A stretch of DNA of 36,556 nucleotides from Actinomycetota bacterium (GCA_016179865.1 JACPCJ010000066.1:1-36556); one strand, 5' to 3'; shown: positions 9,407 through 17,870, numbered from the stretch's first letter. Notes: generated by a model not told the origin, from the letters alone. A program made the numbers and translations.

Positions 9407-10771
9407 ATGTCGAGCGCCGCCACCCGTCCCCCCGCCGTCGCCGGCTTCTTCTACCCCGGCAACGCCGACGAGCTTGCCTCCGAGGTCGACCGCTACCTCG
9501 GCGGTGCCCCCGATCACGGGCTCACGCCGAAGGCGATCATCGCCCCCCACGCCGGCTACCGATACTCGGCGGCCGTGGCGGCTTCCGCGTACGCGGGGCT
9601 GAAACGGATGGCGGGCCAGGTGCGGCGAGTCGTGCTCTTGGGCCCCGCCCACCGCGTCCCGGTCGACGGGCTGGCGGTGCCCGCGGTCGACGAGTTCGAG
9701 ACGCCACTCGGCACCGTCCCAGTCGACACCGACGGGCGGACCGCCGTGGCGCACCTGCCTCACGTCGCGGTCGACGACCTGCCCCACCAACCCGAGCACA
9801 GCCTGGAGGTGCACCTGCCTTTCCTCCAGCGCTTGTTCCCGGCGGGCTTCTCGCTGCTGCCGTTCGCCGTCGGGCGGGTGAGCCCCCATGAGGTCGCCGA
9901 CGTCATCGAGCGCTGCTGGGGCGGCGAGGAGACCCTCGTCGTCGTCAGCTCCGACCTGAGCCACTACCACGACTACGACACCGCCCGACGCCTCGACGCT
10001 GAGACGACGCGCGCCATCGAGGGTCTGCGGGCCGAGAACCTTCGGGGCGACAGCGCCTGCGGTGGGCGCCCCGTCGCCGCGCTCCTGCTCGTGGCCCGCC
10101 GGAGGGGGATGCGGGTCGTCACCCTCGACGTCCGCAACTCGGGCGACACCCAAGGAGCCAAGGACCGGGTGGTGGGCTATGGCTCGTGGGCCTTTGTCGA
10201 GGGCGACAGCGAACCGCTCGACGAGGCGGAGGGCTGCCAACTCGTCGACCTGGCCCGGGAGACGGTTGAAGCCGTCGCCAACGGCGACGGGCAGGACCGG
10301 CCGGCCCCGGAAGACCTCGGAACGAGGCTCGGACGGCACCAGGCTGCCTTCGTCACACTCAAGCAGAACGGCCTCTTGCGCGGATGCGTGGGAGGTGTCG
10401 AGGCCCTCCATCCCGTCGCCGTGGCGGTGATGCAAGCGGCGCGCAACGCCGCCAGCGCCGACCCCCGCTTCCCGCCCGTCACCCCTGCCGAGCTGGCGCT
10501 GATCACGACCTCGGTGGCGGTCCTGTCACCGCTCGAGCGACTCACCCTGACCGTCGAGGCCGAGCTGCTTGCGCTCCTGCGCCCCGGCGTGGACGGGCTG
10601 GTGCTCACCGAGGGCACGTCGGCGCGCGGGGTCTTCCTCCCCCAGGTATGGGACGACCTCACCCAACCGGCCGACTTCCTGACCCGCCTGAAGCTGAAGG
10701 CCGGGCTTCCCGCCGATCACTGGAGCCCCACCCTCACCGCCCACCGGTTCACGGTGCAGCACTTCGCCTGA
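9407..10771 (+). CDS. AmmeMemoRadiSam proteins B and A fused: Memo domain plus AMMECR1 domain
   Basis: The protein is 454 aa. Residues ~8-265 are a Memo-like domain (PAVAGFFYPGNADELASEV, APHAGYRYS, GPAHRVP, EHSLEVHLPFLQ, SSDLSHYHDYD), which has the fold of the LigB class of extradiol dioxygenases; its His residues line the presumed metal site. Residues ~275-454 are AMMECR1-like (AAFVTLKQNGLLRGCVGGVE, DPRFPPVTPAEL, FLPQVWDDL). The two are often separate genes, so this is a B-A fusion. With AmrS upstream it completes the AmmeMemoRadiSam set. The reaction is unknown. The gene converges on the membrane protein gene with a gap of only 10 bases and no clear terminator. Confidence 0.92.
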   Translation: MSSAATRPPAVAGFFYPGNADELASEVDRYLGGAPDHGLTPKAIIAPHAGYRYSAAVAASAYAGLKRMAGQVRRVVLLGPAHRVPVDGLAVPAVDEFETPLGTVPVDTDGRTAVAHLPHVAVDDLPHQPEHSLEVHLPFLQRLFPAGFSLLPFAVGRVSPHEVADVIERCWGGEETLVVVSSDLSHYHDYDTARRLDAETTRAIEGLRAENLRGDSACGGRPVAALLLVARRRGMRVVTLDVRNSGDTQGAKDRVVGYGSWAFVEGDSEPLDEAEGCQLVDLARETVEAVANGDGQDRPAPEDLGTRLGRHQAAFVTLKQNGLLRGCVGGVEALHPVAVAVMQAARNAASADPRFPPVTPAELALITTSVAVLSPLERLTLTVEAELLALLRPGVDGLVLTEGTSARGVFLPQVWDDLTQPADFLTRLKLKAGLPADHWSPTLTAHRFTVQHFA

Positions 10772-10781
10772 CGGGCGAGCC

Positions 10782-12593
10782 CTACTCCACCGTCCACGGC
10801 GCCGACGCCCCCGGCCGGCGCGGGGGCGTCGGATCCAGATCGACCCGCCACGTCCGCCCGTCGACCACCAGCTTCCCCACGCCATTGACGAGGTCGAGCT
10901 TGAACGCGGGGTCGCACCGGCACTCGCGGCCACAGCACGCACCGGCGTCGCAGGCGGAGGAGCGCTGCATCTTGGCGTCGACGCTGATGTTGTGCTCGAC
11001 GTAGGCCTCGATCTCGGCCGTGACCCGATCGGTGGTCGCCCAAGCCGACGCGGGCACTCGTGTGCCGGCCCCGATCACGACCTCGTTGCGGATGTCTATC
11101 TGGAGGGAGTCACCGTCGACGGGCCGGGCATCCCGTCCGGTCCCCCTGGTCGCCGCCTCCTGCCTCGGGCGGTTCGGGTGTTCATGGTCGGAGGGCTGCT
11201 GGGGCAGGTGACCGGCCTCGACCTGTTGGAAGTACTGGAGACCACCCTCGAGGCCGACGCTGGCGCGCCCGACGGCGGGGGCCTGCACCGGGCAGGCGTT
11301 CCCCGGATCGGCGTTGGTGCACTCGTGTCCCGGCAGGATGTCGACGTCGCTCAGGCCCTCGCACGCGTACCGGTGCCGATGGTCAGGGCACTCGCTCTCG
11401 AGCCGGGCCCTGAGCACGTGGAGTTCTTGCCAGTCGATGCTCGACGACGGGTCGAACGGTTCGTCGAAGGGTTCGACGCCGCTGCGGTTGTCAGCGTCAG
11501 AAATCTCACCGCGACCTGGCGGCCGGTCCTCGCCGGCGGCCTCTCGACCGGGAGCGTCGCCGAGCCCTTGCATCCACTCGAGGGCTCCCGAGGGGCCGTT
11601 CCGGGCTCCGGCCTTGCCCCACACGTCAAGACCTGACCCGTTGAGGTGGTTGAGGGGGATCCGGAGCCGCCCGCCCGGCCCTTCCACCGCGGGGTCGTCC
11701 TGCCGTCCCTGCACGGCGAACGCCGCCCGCTCGACGGTCATGGTGAGGCTCAGCACGTACACGCAACACTCGTGCCCCGCGGGCTCACGGAGAACCGTCC
11801 GCTTGCCGTCCGCTTCCCAGTACGCCGCCCAGTCGCAGAAGTCTCCGACGAGGATCGGGACCTCCGGATCACCGGGACGGCGTCGCCACCAGAGCAGCAG
11901 CCCGACCAGCCCGCCCCCGGCGACGATCAGTGCGATGACGATGCCAACGGGGAATCCGCCCTCGTCGGCTTCATCCACGAGAGGCTCGTCGGGCGCGTCC
12001 TTGGGCGGTTGTGGTGCCGGAGCGGGTTCCGCCTCTGGCTCGCCAGCTTCTCCCGCGTCCGCCTTCACCGTGATCGTCGGTGAGACGTCGCAGCTCTTGG
12101 GGTCGCCCTCGGCCGGGGTGTTGAAGGCTGCGCCCTGGATCGTCTTCGTTGCGGCCAGCGTCTGGTCCACGTCGAAGATCACCGTGCGGCCTTCGACGTC
12201 GACCTCTACACCAGACGGGACGATCTCGCCGCTAGCGGGGTCGACCTCTCCTTCGCGTCTGGCGCCGTCGTGGATCTCGAGCAGGAACTGGCGTTCGCTG
12301 CCGTCCGCCTCGACCTTCCGCACGAGGATGGCCCACGAGAACTGACCCTGGATGATCGCTTCGATGTCCTCGGCGACGGTGACCTCGATGAGGATGCGCC
12401 CCTCGTCGCCGCCTTCCGAGACCTTCACTGACGTGACGTCGCCGGCGGTGCGGTCAGGGAGGGTGTCGCTCGCTTCACAGTCGACGGCGTCGCCGCCTTT
12501 GTCGTCGACCTGGTTCTCGGCTGCCGCCGCCGGGCCACCTACCAGAACGATCCCCACGACAAGCCCGGCACCCCGTCGTGCCCATGCCCGCAT
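10782..12593 (-). CDS. Unrecognised membrane-anchored, Cys-rich protein
   Basis: The protein is 603 aa and I do not recognise its family. Residues 1-25 look like a signal peptide (LVVGIVLVGGPAAAAEN). Residues ~26-180 are probably beta-rich and extracellular. A Pro/Glu linker (~183-212) precedes one membrane segment (~214-236, FPVGIVIALIVAGGGLVGLL) and then WWRRRP, so the remaining ~365 residues should be cytoplasmic. That part contains ILVGDFCDWAAYW, HECCVYVLSLTMTVERAAF, His/Cys-rich CPDHRHRYACEGLSDVDILP, and a near-terminal Cys cluster (SACDAGACCGRECRCDP) that could bind metal. It lies between the Memo-AMMECR1 gene and leader-TSP3 gene 4 and is divergent from the latter. A sensor or scaffold serving this locus is possible but unproven. 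Confidence 0.75.
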   Translation of the reverse strand: MRAWARRGAGLVVGIVLVGGPAAAAENQVDDKGGDAVDCEASDTLPDRTAGDVTSVKVSEGGDEGRILIEVTVAEDIEAIIQGQFSWAILVRKVEADGSERQFLLEIHDGARREGEVDPASGEIVPSGVEVDVEGRTVIFDVDQTLAATKTIQGAAFNTPAEGDPKSCDVSPTITVKADAGEAGEPEAEPAPAPQPPKDAPDEPLVDEADEGGFPVGIVIALIVAGGGLVGLLLWWRRRPGDPEVPILVGDFCDWAAYWEADGKRTVLREPAGHECCVYVLSLTMTVERAAFAVQGRQDDPAVEGPGGRLRIPLNHLNGSGLDVWGKAGARNGPSGALEWMQGLGDAPGREAAGEDRPPGRGEISDADNRSGVEPFDEPFDPSSSIDWQELHVLRARLESECPDHRHRYACEGLSDVDILPGHECTNADPGNACPVQAPAVGRASVGLEGGLQYFQQVEAGHLPQQPSDHEHPNRPRQEAATRGTGRDARPVDGDSLQIDIRNEVVIGAGTRVPASAWATTDRVTAEIEAYVEHNISVDAKMQRSSACDAGACCGRECRCDPAFKLDLVNGVGKLVVDGRTWRVDLDPTPPRRPGASAPWTVE

Positions 12594-12715
12594 GATCCGA
12601 ACCTCCCGACGGGCGAGACGCTACGCCACCCGTGGCACTTCTGCTCATGGGCCGCCGTGTGGGGCTGTGCGGGAGAACTTTGAGGGAGAACGTGACCTTT
12701 TGTCCGAACCAGGAA

Positions 12716-12732
12716 TGAGTACGGCGTGCTCA
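12716..12732. promoter_or_regulatory. Family box 3: near-palindrome before leader-TSP3 gene 4
   Basis: TGAGTACGGCGTGCTCA is identical to box 1, with GG following in both. It ends 34 bases before the ATG at 12767, as box 2 does for gene 2. It lies in the 173-base gap shared with the divergent membrane-protein gene, which could therefore be co-regulated. Confidence 0.6.
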
Positions 12733-12766
12733 GGCGGGGCCTCGGCGTCGATGGTTGACTACGACC

Positions 12767-14266
12767 ATGGCGAGTATCGATGACGTCCTTGAACGGCTGG
12801 TGGCCGACTCCGATTTCCGCGAGCAGCTGACGCGTGACCCGAAGGAGGCGCTGGCGGGGTACACGCTGAGCGCGGACGACCTCGACCTGCTCGTGTCCGA
12901 GCTGTCGGCGGACGCCGGCGAGGCGGGGGCCGTGGAAGGCCGCGTGACCAAGGCGGGCCTCGCGGGTCTGTTCTCCAGTCTCTTCGCCGGCGGCGGCGGT
13001 GCCCCGAGTGTGATCCAAGGCGTCGAAGTGGCGAGCGACTCGATCGACACCGACGGTGACTTCCTGAGCGACGCCGACGAGCTGGCCGCGGGCACTGACC
13101 CGCAGAACCCAGATACCGACGGCGACGGCCTTCCGGATGGGTGGGAGGTCAAGGGTGTGGAGAGTGATCCCCTGGCTCCGGACACCGACGGCGATGGGAT
13201 CAGCGACTACGACGAGGTTGCCGGGAAGACCGACCCGCTCGACGCCGACACGGACGACGACGACCTCTCGGACGGCGAAGAAAAGGCGCTCGGCACCGAT
13301 CCCACGAATGAGGACACCGACGGCGACGGCGATCCGGATTGGGCGGAGGTGAAGTGGGACCACACCGATCCCCTGAACCCCGACACCGACGGCGACGGCG
13401 ACTCGGACGCCGAGGAGGTCGTGGCCGGCAGTGACCCGAACAACCAGTGGAGCAACCTGGACGACCTCGACGGCGACAAGCTGTCCAACGCCAAGGAGGC
13501 CGAGCTCGGAACCGACCCGAACAACAAGGACACCGACGGCGACGGGCTGTCGGACTACGAGGAGCAGTGGTTCGCCGACCCCCTGAACCCCGACTCGGAC
13601 GACGACGAGTTGCTCGACGGCGAGGAGAAGGCGCTCGGCACGTGGGGCATGGATGCCGACAGCGACGACGACGGTGTGATTGACGGGTGGGAGGTGAAGC
13701 TCGGCACCGACCCGCTCAACGCCGACACCGACGGCGACGGCCTGAGCGACCTCGACGAGCTGCAGTGGGGCAGCGCCACGAGCCCCCTCGACGCCGACAG
13801 CGACGACGACGGCGTGTCGGACGGGGTCGAGGCGTTCCTCAATGACGCGGCAGGCAAGATCGACGTCACCGACTCGCTTGGTGGCGACCCCTCGCCGCCC
13901 GTTGACCCCGATCAATTCTCCGACCTCGACCTGGGCATCGAACTCATTGATCCCGCCGACGAGGGCGTTCCCGCCCCCCCGCTCAACGTCGACCCCGACA
14001 CGTTCGACGACGTGTCGGAGGCGCTCGAGCACTCGGGCGAGAAGCTCGGCGACCCACCGCTTCCGCAGGACGGCGACGACGGCCAGGGTGATTCCGCCCC
14101 CCCGCTGAACGTCGATCCCGACACGTTCGACAACGTGTCGGAGGCCGTGGGCGGCCAGGACGAGCCCGCTCCGCCCCCGCTCAACGTCGACCCCGACACG
14201 TTCGAGAACGTCGGTCAGCTCCTCACCAACGCCGACGGCGAGGGGGACGGCGACGGGGACGACTGA
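12767..14266 (+). CDS. Leader-TSP3 protein 4: LigA/NHLP-like N-terminal domain, TSP3 repeats, triplicated tail motif
   Basis: The protein is 499 aa. The ATG at 12767 is chosen from family alignment (MASIDDVLERLVADSDFR) and box spacing; an in-frame TTG 12 bases upstream is the alternative. The leader-like domain is residues 2-45, then DAGEAGAVEGRVTKAGLAGL. About twelve calcium loops (DTDGDGLSDYEE type) run from ~85 to ~365. The tail contains GIELIDPADEG, shared with gene 1, and three copies of APP(P)LNVDPDTF(D/E)(D/N)V spaced by acidic linkers. There is no signal peptide or membrane segment. The stop is one base from the start of gene 5, so the two are almost certainly cotranscribed from box 3. 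Confidence 0.9.
   Translation: MASIDDVLERLVADSDFREQLTRDPKEALAGYTLSADDLDLLVSELSADAGEAGAVEGRVTKAGLAGLFSSLFAGGGGAPSVIQGVEVASDSIDTDGDFLSDADELAAGTDPQNPDTDGDGLPDGWEVKGVESDPLAPDTDGDGISDYDEVAGKTDPLDADTDDDDLSDGEEKALGTDPTNEDTDGDGDPDWAEVKWDHTDPLNPDTDGDGDSDAEEVVAGSDPNNQWSNLDDLDGDKLSNAKEAELGTDPNNKDTDGDGLSDYEEQWFADPLNPDSDDDELLDGEEKALGTWGMDADSDDDGVIDGWEVKLGTDPLNADTDGDGLSDLDELQWGSATSPLDADSDDDGVSDGVEAFLNDAAGKIDVTDSLGGDPSPPVDPDQFSDLDLGIELIDPADEGVPAPPLNVDPDTFDDVSEALEHSGEKLGDPPLPQDGDDGQGDSAPPLNVDPDTFDNVSEAVGGQDEPAPPPLNVDPDTFENVGQLLTNADGEGDGDGDD
13972..14220 (+). repeat. Three in-frame copies of the APPLNVDPDTF motif in gene 4
   Basis: The unit APPLNVDPDTF(D/E)(D/N)V occurs three times near 13976, 14098 and 14171, separated by variable acidic/Pro linkers. 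The DNA core CCCCCGCTCAACGTCGACCC is nearly identical between copies, suggesting recent internal duplication. Confidence 0.75.
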
Positions 14267-14267
14267 G

Positions 14268-14954
14268 GTGCCGGGACTCGACGACGCCCTGGAACGCCTC
14301 GTCACCGATCGCGAGTTCCGCAGTCAGTTGCGTACGGATCCGAAGGGGGCGCTGGCCGGCTACGACCTCACGGCCTCCGACCTCGACATGCTCGCGGCCC
14401 AGATCAGCGACGACGAGGGAGGCGGCGGGTCAGTCGAGGCGCGGACCTCGAAGGCCGGCTTCGCAGGCCACTTCGCCGATCTCTTCGATGGCGCGCCCTC
14501 CAACACGTGGGAGTCACAAGACGCGTCGTTTCTCGGTGTGCCCGATGGCGAGTCGGTCGACGGATACGACGTCGACGCCGGAGACGGAGACGGAGACGGA
14601 GACGCCGACCAGGTCACCACGACCGTCGAGGAGTTCGACTACAACGAGGCTGGCCGCGTGATCGAGCACGACACGGAGACGGAGTCATCGGACTCCCCGA
14701 ACCTCCTCCACGCAGACGCGACCGTCATGGACTACAACGACCTCGGCGACGTCGTCGAGGAGGAAATCGTCGACCACGAGCCGGGTGTCCTCGACGCCGC
14801 CGATCCCGATCCCGAACCGACGCCCGGGCTGGGCCTCGACGAGCCGGACAACATGCCGTCTCCGCGGACCGAACCCACGTACGAAAGCGAGCTGGAGCCC
14901 ACCAGTGACGACGGCGAGTCGGGTGAGGGTGACGGCAGGGGCGAGGACGACTGA
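14268..14954 (+). CDS. Leader-like protein 5: same N-terminal domain but no TSP3 repeats
   Basis: The protein is 228 aa. The GTG start is one base after the gene 4 stop. The N-terminus (MPGLDDALERLVTDREFRSQ, then GALAGYDLTASDLDMLAAQI) and junction (DDEGGGGSVEARTSKAGFAG) match the four TSP3 paralogues. The TSP3 array is absent; after a short DGDGDGDAD run the rest is acidic and probably disordered (VEEFDYNEAGRVIEHDTETE, VMDYNDLGDVVEEEIVDHE). This shows that the N-terminal domain and junction are an independent module that can carry different cargo. It may be a partner or regulator of protein 4. Confidence 0.85.
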   Translation: MPGLDDALERLVTDREFRSQLRTDPKGALAGYDLTASDLDMLAAQISDDEGGGGSVEARTSKAGFAGHFADLFDGAPSNTWESQDASFLGVPDGESVDGYDVDAGDGDGDGDADQVTTTVEEFDYNEAGRVIEHDTETESSDSPNLLHADATVMDYNDLGDVVEEEIVDHEPGVLDAADPDPEPTPGLGLDEPDNMPSPRTEPTYESELEPTSDDGESGEGDGRGEDD

Positions 14955-14974
14955 TCGGGCCGTTCGCGCGACAA

Positions 14975-14990
14975 TGACACCGGCGTCAGG
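14975..14990. promoter_or_regulatory. Operator-like TGACAC-N4-GTCAGG before the aldolase gene
   Basis: TGACACCGGCGTCAGG, followed by TTTTTTCGA, closely matches 16738-16753 and its flank. TGAC/GTCA are inverted arms, the kind of site bound by TetR-type repressors. It lies 28 bases before the ATG at 15019. Confidence 0.5.
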
Positions 14991-15018
14991 TTTTTTCGAC
15001 GAACGAAGGGGCGCGGTC

Positions 15019-15783
15019 ATGGCGACGACCGAGGAATCCATCCAGCAGGACCTGCGGCGCAATCCCATGGCGCCGGCCATCCCGGAGCTGACCCCCCACC
15101 AGGAGCTGGCGCTGCTGGCCCGGATGCTCTGGCGTGAGGGTTACGACGACCACCTCTCGGGCCACATCACCTACCGCGATGACGACGGCACCCTGCTCGC
15201 CAACCCCTTCGGGCTGCCGTGGGATGAGATCCGCGCCTCCGACGTCATGCGCATCGACCTCGACGCCCGTCCCCTCGAGGGCCAGTGGACGGTGACCCCC
15301 GCCATCACCCTCCACACCGAGCTGCACAAGGCCCGCCACGACATCCGTTGGGCGGTGCACAACCACCCCGTGTGGGGGACGATCTGGTGCAACGTCCAGC
15401 GGGTCCCCCCGATCTACGACCAGACCTCGGCCGAGCTGATCGACGAGATCGCCCTCCACGACGAGTTCACCGGGCCCGTCCAGGACGTGGCCAACGCCAA
15501 GGGCTGCGTCGAAGCCATGGGCGACAAGCCGGTGGCCCTGCTCGCGAACCACGGCGTCTTCGTGGTGGCCGAGAGCGTGGCCAAGGTGTACCACCGGGCC
15601 TCGACGCTCGAGTGGCGCTGCCGCAACGCCTTCCGCACCGAGACCCTCGGGGGAGGAGTGGAGTTGAAGCCCGACATCGCCCGGGCCTTCGGCGAGCTGT
15701 TCGACACCCCAGTCGCGTTCCCGGGACTCTGGGAGGCCATGGTGCGCCGCGAACTCCGCCTCGACCCGTCCGTGCTCGACTAG
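15019..15783 (+). CDS. Class II aldolase/adducin family protein
   Basis: The protein is 254 aa. The ATG at 15019 follows GAAGGGG. The class II aldolase fold is recognised by HLSGHITYRDDDGTLLANPF, the zinc-binding WAVHNHPVWGTIW and LANHGVFVV, and HTELHKARHD. Family members are aldolases (fuculose-phosphate type), epimerases or dehydratases acting on sugar phosphates or related hydroxy-keto acids; the substrate cannot be assigned. An operator-like sequence shared with the LLM oxidoreductase gene precedes it. A hairpin (15808-15826) follows. Confidence 0.85.
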   Translation: MATTEESIQQDLRRNPMAPAIPELTPHQELALLARMLWREGYDDHLSGHITYRDDDGTLLANPFGLPWDEIRASDVMRIDLDARPLEGQWTVTPAITLHTELHKARHDIRWAVHNHPVWGTIWCNVQRVPPIYDQTSAELIDEIALHDEFTGPVQDVANAKGCVEAMGDKPVALLANHGVFVVAESVAKVYHRASTLEWRCRNAFRTETLGGGVELKPDIARAFGELFDTPVAFPGLWEAMVRRELRLDPSVLD

Positions 15784-15807
15784 TCCCTTCGCGCACTCCG
15801 CGCCATC

Positions 15808-15826
15808 TGCCCGCCGCAAGCGGGCA
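15808..15826 (+). terminator. Hairpin downstream of the aldolase gene
   Basis: TGCCCGC (15808-15814) and GCGGGCA (15820-15826) are perfect arms around CGCAA. There is no clear U-tract, so termination strength is uncertain. Confidence 0.5.
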
Positions 15827-15885
15827 AAGCTGCTCAAGGCCCCACGCGGGCCGGTCGTTGCTGCCCTTGGGAGAGGAGCAACGAA

Positions 15886-16740
15886 GTGCGCACACGCATC
15901 ACCGTCCGAACCGTCGCGCGCTACCACGGCGTGGTCACCGCCGCCGCGCTCGCCGCCGCCGTGCTGTCGGCCGCCTTCTCGACGCCGGACGAGGCCGCAC
16001 CGGTCGAGCAGTCGCAGTCGGAGGTGCCGATTCTCTACTGCGTGCAGTCGTACTCGCCCGGGCCCGAGACCCACGGGCTGGTGTGCGACGGGGGTGACGG
16101 GACCAGCTCGTCGTCCACCAGCTCGTCGTCCACGACCTCATCGTCCACGACCTCGACGACCGAGGGCGGGGGTGGCGGTGGGGCCACGACGACCACCACC
16201 ACGACGACCGCCACGCCCCAGCCGACCACGACCACGACCCAGCGCGTGTCGACTCCGACCACGCGCGGCGGCGACGGTGGCGACGGCGGCTCCGGTGGCG
16301 GCGGGGGCGGCGGTGGATCGGGGGGCGACTCGAAGAGTTCGGATTCCGGAGGCGGATCGGGAGCCGGCGACACCGGGACCGCCGGCGCGGGCTCAAACAC
16401 GGGCTCGGGCTCCTCCTCGCAGGGCGGCAACAGCGCGACGCCGGGTTCCACCAGCTCGGGCGCCGGTACCTCGGATGGCGGGGGCGAGCGGGCCCGGACG
16501 GACGCCACCGGGGAGGCGAAGCGGGCCGCGTCGGTCGCCGTCGTGCCCGGCGCCCCAGCGGTGCCCGTCGACTCGCTGCGAAACGGGCTCGTCGTGTGGA
16601 GCCTGGCCCACGGCCTCTCGGCGCTCTACCTGCTGATGCGCCGGCTTCGCCTCTTCCTGTTCGCGCTGGCGAACCGACGGCGGAGCGAGGGCCGCGAAGG
16701 GGACTCGCCCGCCGCAGCCTCCGCCGATAGAGTTTCCTGA
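15886..16740 (+). CDS. Ser/Thr/Gly-rich membrane-anchored surface protein
   Basis: The protein is 284 aa. The GTG start has a good GAGAGGAG ribosome site. Residues ~14-35 are a hydrophobic export signal (YHGVVTAAALAAAVLSAAFS). Residues ~70-200 are low-complexity Ser/Thr, poly-Thr and Gly runs, likely an extended and possibly glycosylated stalk. A second hydrophobic stretch near residues 226-260 (LRNGLVVWSLAHGLSALYLL, then basic MRRLRLFLFALANRRR) would anchor the C-terminus, with the positive residues inside. No enzyme motif is visible. Its stop codon TGA forms the first bases of the operator before the LLM gene. The real coding status is supported by frame, start and signal, but low complexity limits certainty. 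Confidence 0.65.
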   Translation: MRTRITVRTVARYHGVVTAAALAAAVLSAAFSTPDEAAPVEQSQSEVPILYCVQSYSPGPETHGLVCDGGDGTSSSSTSSSSTTSSSTTSTTEGGGGGGATTTTTTTTATPQPTTTTTQRVSTPTTRGGDGGDGGSGGGGGGGGSGGDSKSSDSGGGSGAGDTGTAGAGSNTGSGSSSQGGNSATPGSTSSGAGTSDGGGERARTDATGEAKRAASVAVVPGAPAVPVDSLRNGLVVWSLAHGLSALYLLMRRLRLFLFALANRRRSEGREGDSPAAASADRVS

Positions 16741-16753
16741 CACGCACGTCAGG
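16738..16753. promoter_or_regulatory. Operator-like TGACAC-N4-GTCAGG before the LLM oxidoreductase gene
   Basis: TGACACGCACGTCAGG contains perfect arms CCTGAC/GTCAGG when the two preceding bases are included, and is followed by TTTCTTCGA. A possible -10 element, TAGAGT (16728-16733), lies just upstream, so a bound protein would sit near the transcription start. The same site precedes the aldolase gene. Confidence 0.55.
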
Positions 16754-16772
16754 TTTCTTCGAGGGGGACCCG

Positions 16773-17855
16773 GTGAAGTTCTCGTTGCTCTACGAGCTCG
16801 ACATGCCCGCCTCGCTCGAGAAGAGCGAGCACGACATTTTCCACGAAGCGGTCGAACAGTCGGTCTTCGCCGAGCAGATGGGCTTCGACTGCGTGTGGGC
16901 GGTCGAGCACCACTTCCTGAAGGAGTTCTCGCACTCGTCGGCCCCGGAGACCTTCCTCGCCACGGTGGCGGCCAAGACGGAGCGCATCCGCATCGGCCAC
17001 GGCGTCGTGCTGGTGCCCCCGCCCTTCAATCACCCCGCCCGGGTGGCCGAGCGGGTCTCGATGCTCGACATCGCCTCCAACGGACGGGTCGAGTTCGGCA
17101 CCGGGCGGTCGATCACCAAGGCCGAGCTGGGCGGCTTCAACATCAACCCCGACGAGTCCCGGGGGATGTGGGAGGAGGCCACCCGCGAGATCCCCAAGAT
17201 GATGACCCAGGATCTCTACGAGGGCTTCGAGGGCCAGTACTTCTCGATGCCCGAGCGCTACGTGGTGCCGAAGCCGTTCCAGAAGCCGCACCCCCCGATG
17301 TGGATGGCCTGCACGTCACCGCCGAGTTTCGAGCTGGCGGGCAAGTACGGGCTCGGCGTTCTGTGCTTCACCATCGGCGAGCCGGGCGAGCTCGAGCAGC
17401 TCATCAAGGTGTACCGGGAGGCGATCAAGAACCCTGAGCCCATCAGCCAGGTGGTGAACGAGCAGGTGGCCGGGTTCACGGTGCTCCACGTCGGCGAGGA
17501 CGACGCCGCCGCCCGCCAGCGGGCCGGCGAGGCCGCCGTCTGGTACTTCGGGAAGCTGTTCGAGTACTTCGGCGAGATCGCCAGCTACGAGGGCTACCGC
17601 GACTACCGGAAGCGCTTCGAAGACTCCAAGCACTTCTACGAGGAGGAAGTGCGCCAGAAGATGATCGACAACCTCGTCGACAAGCACGTCATCTGCGCCG
17701 GCGACCCCGACCGCTGCATCGACACCGTGAAGCAGTACGAGGCCCAGGGCATCGACCAGTTCATCGGCATCATGCAGGTGGGCGCCATCCCCCACGAAGA
17801 CATCATGGAGAGCATCCGCCTCTTCGGCGAGAAGGTGATCCCCGCCTTCCGATAG
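16773..17855 (+). CDS. LLM-class flavin-dependent oxidoreductase
   Basis: The protein is 360 aa, normal for bacterial luciferase-like monooxygenases. The GTG start follows GAGGGGG. Family features are FAEQMGFDCVWAVEHHF, AAKTERIRIGHGVVLVPPPF, HPARVAERVSMLDIASNGRV and EFGTGRSITKAELGGF, then PKPFQKPHPPMWMA. These enzymes use reduced FMN or F420 to oxygenate or reduce small organic molecules. The length and EHHF motif suit the FMN/alkanal type, but the cofactor is not settled. Similar genes are common in actinobacterial lipid or steroid catabolism, which fits the SDR neighbours. A bidirectional hairpin separates it from the convergent SDR genes. Confidence 0.9.
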   Translation: MKFSLLYELDMPASLEKSEHDIFHEAVEQSVFAEQMGFDCVWAVEHHFLKEFSHSSAPETFLATVAAKTERIRIGHGVVLVPPPFNHPARVAERVSMLDIASNGRVEFGTGRSITKAELGGFNINPDESRGMWEEATREIPKMMTQDLYEGFEGQYFSMPERYVVPKPFQKPHPPMWMACTSPPSFELAGKYGLGVLCFTIGEPGELEQLIKVYREAIKNPEPISQVVNEQVAGFTVLHVGEDDAAARQRAGEAAVWYFGKLFEYFGEIASYEGYRDYRKRFEDSKHFYEEEVRQKMIDNLVDKHVICAGDPDRCIDTVKQYEAQGIDQFIGIMQVGAIPHEDIMESIRLFGEKVIPAFR

Positions 17856-17870
17856 GGCAAAGCCAGCCCT

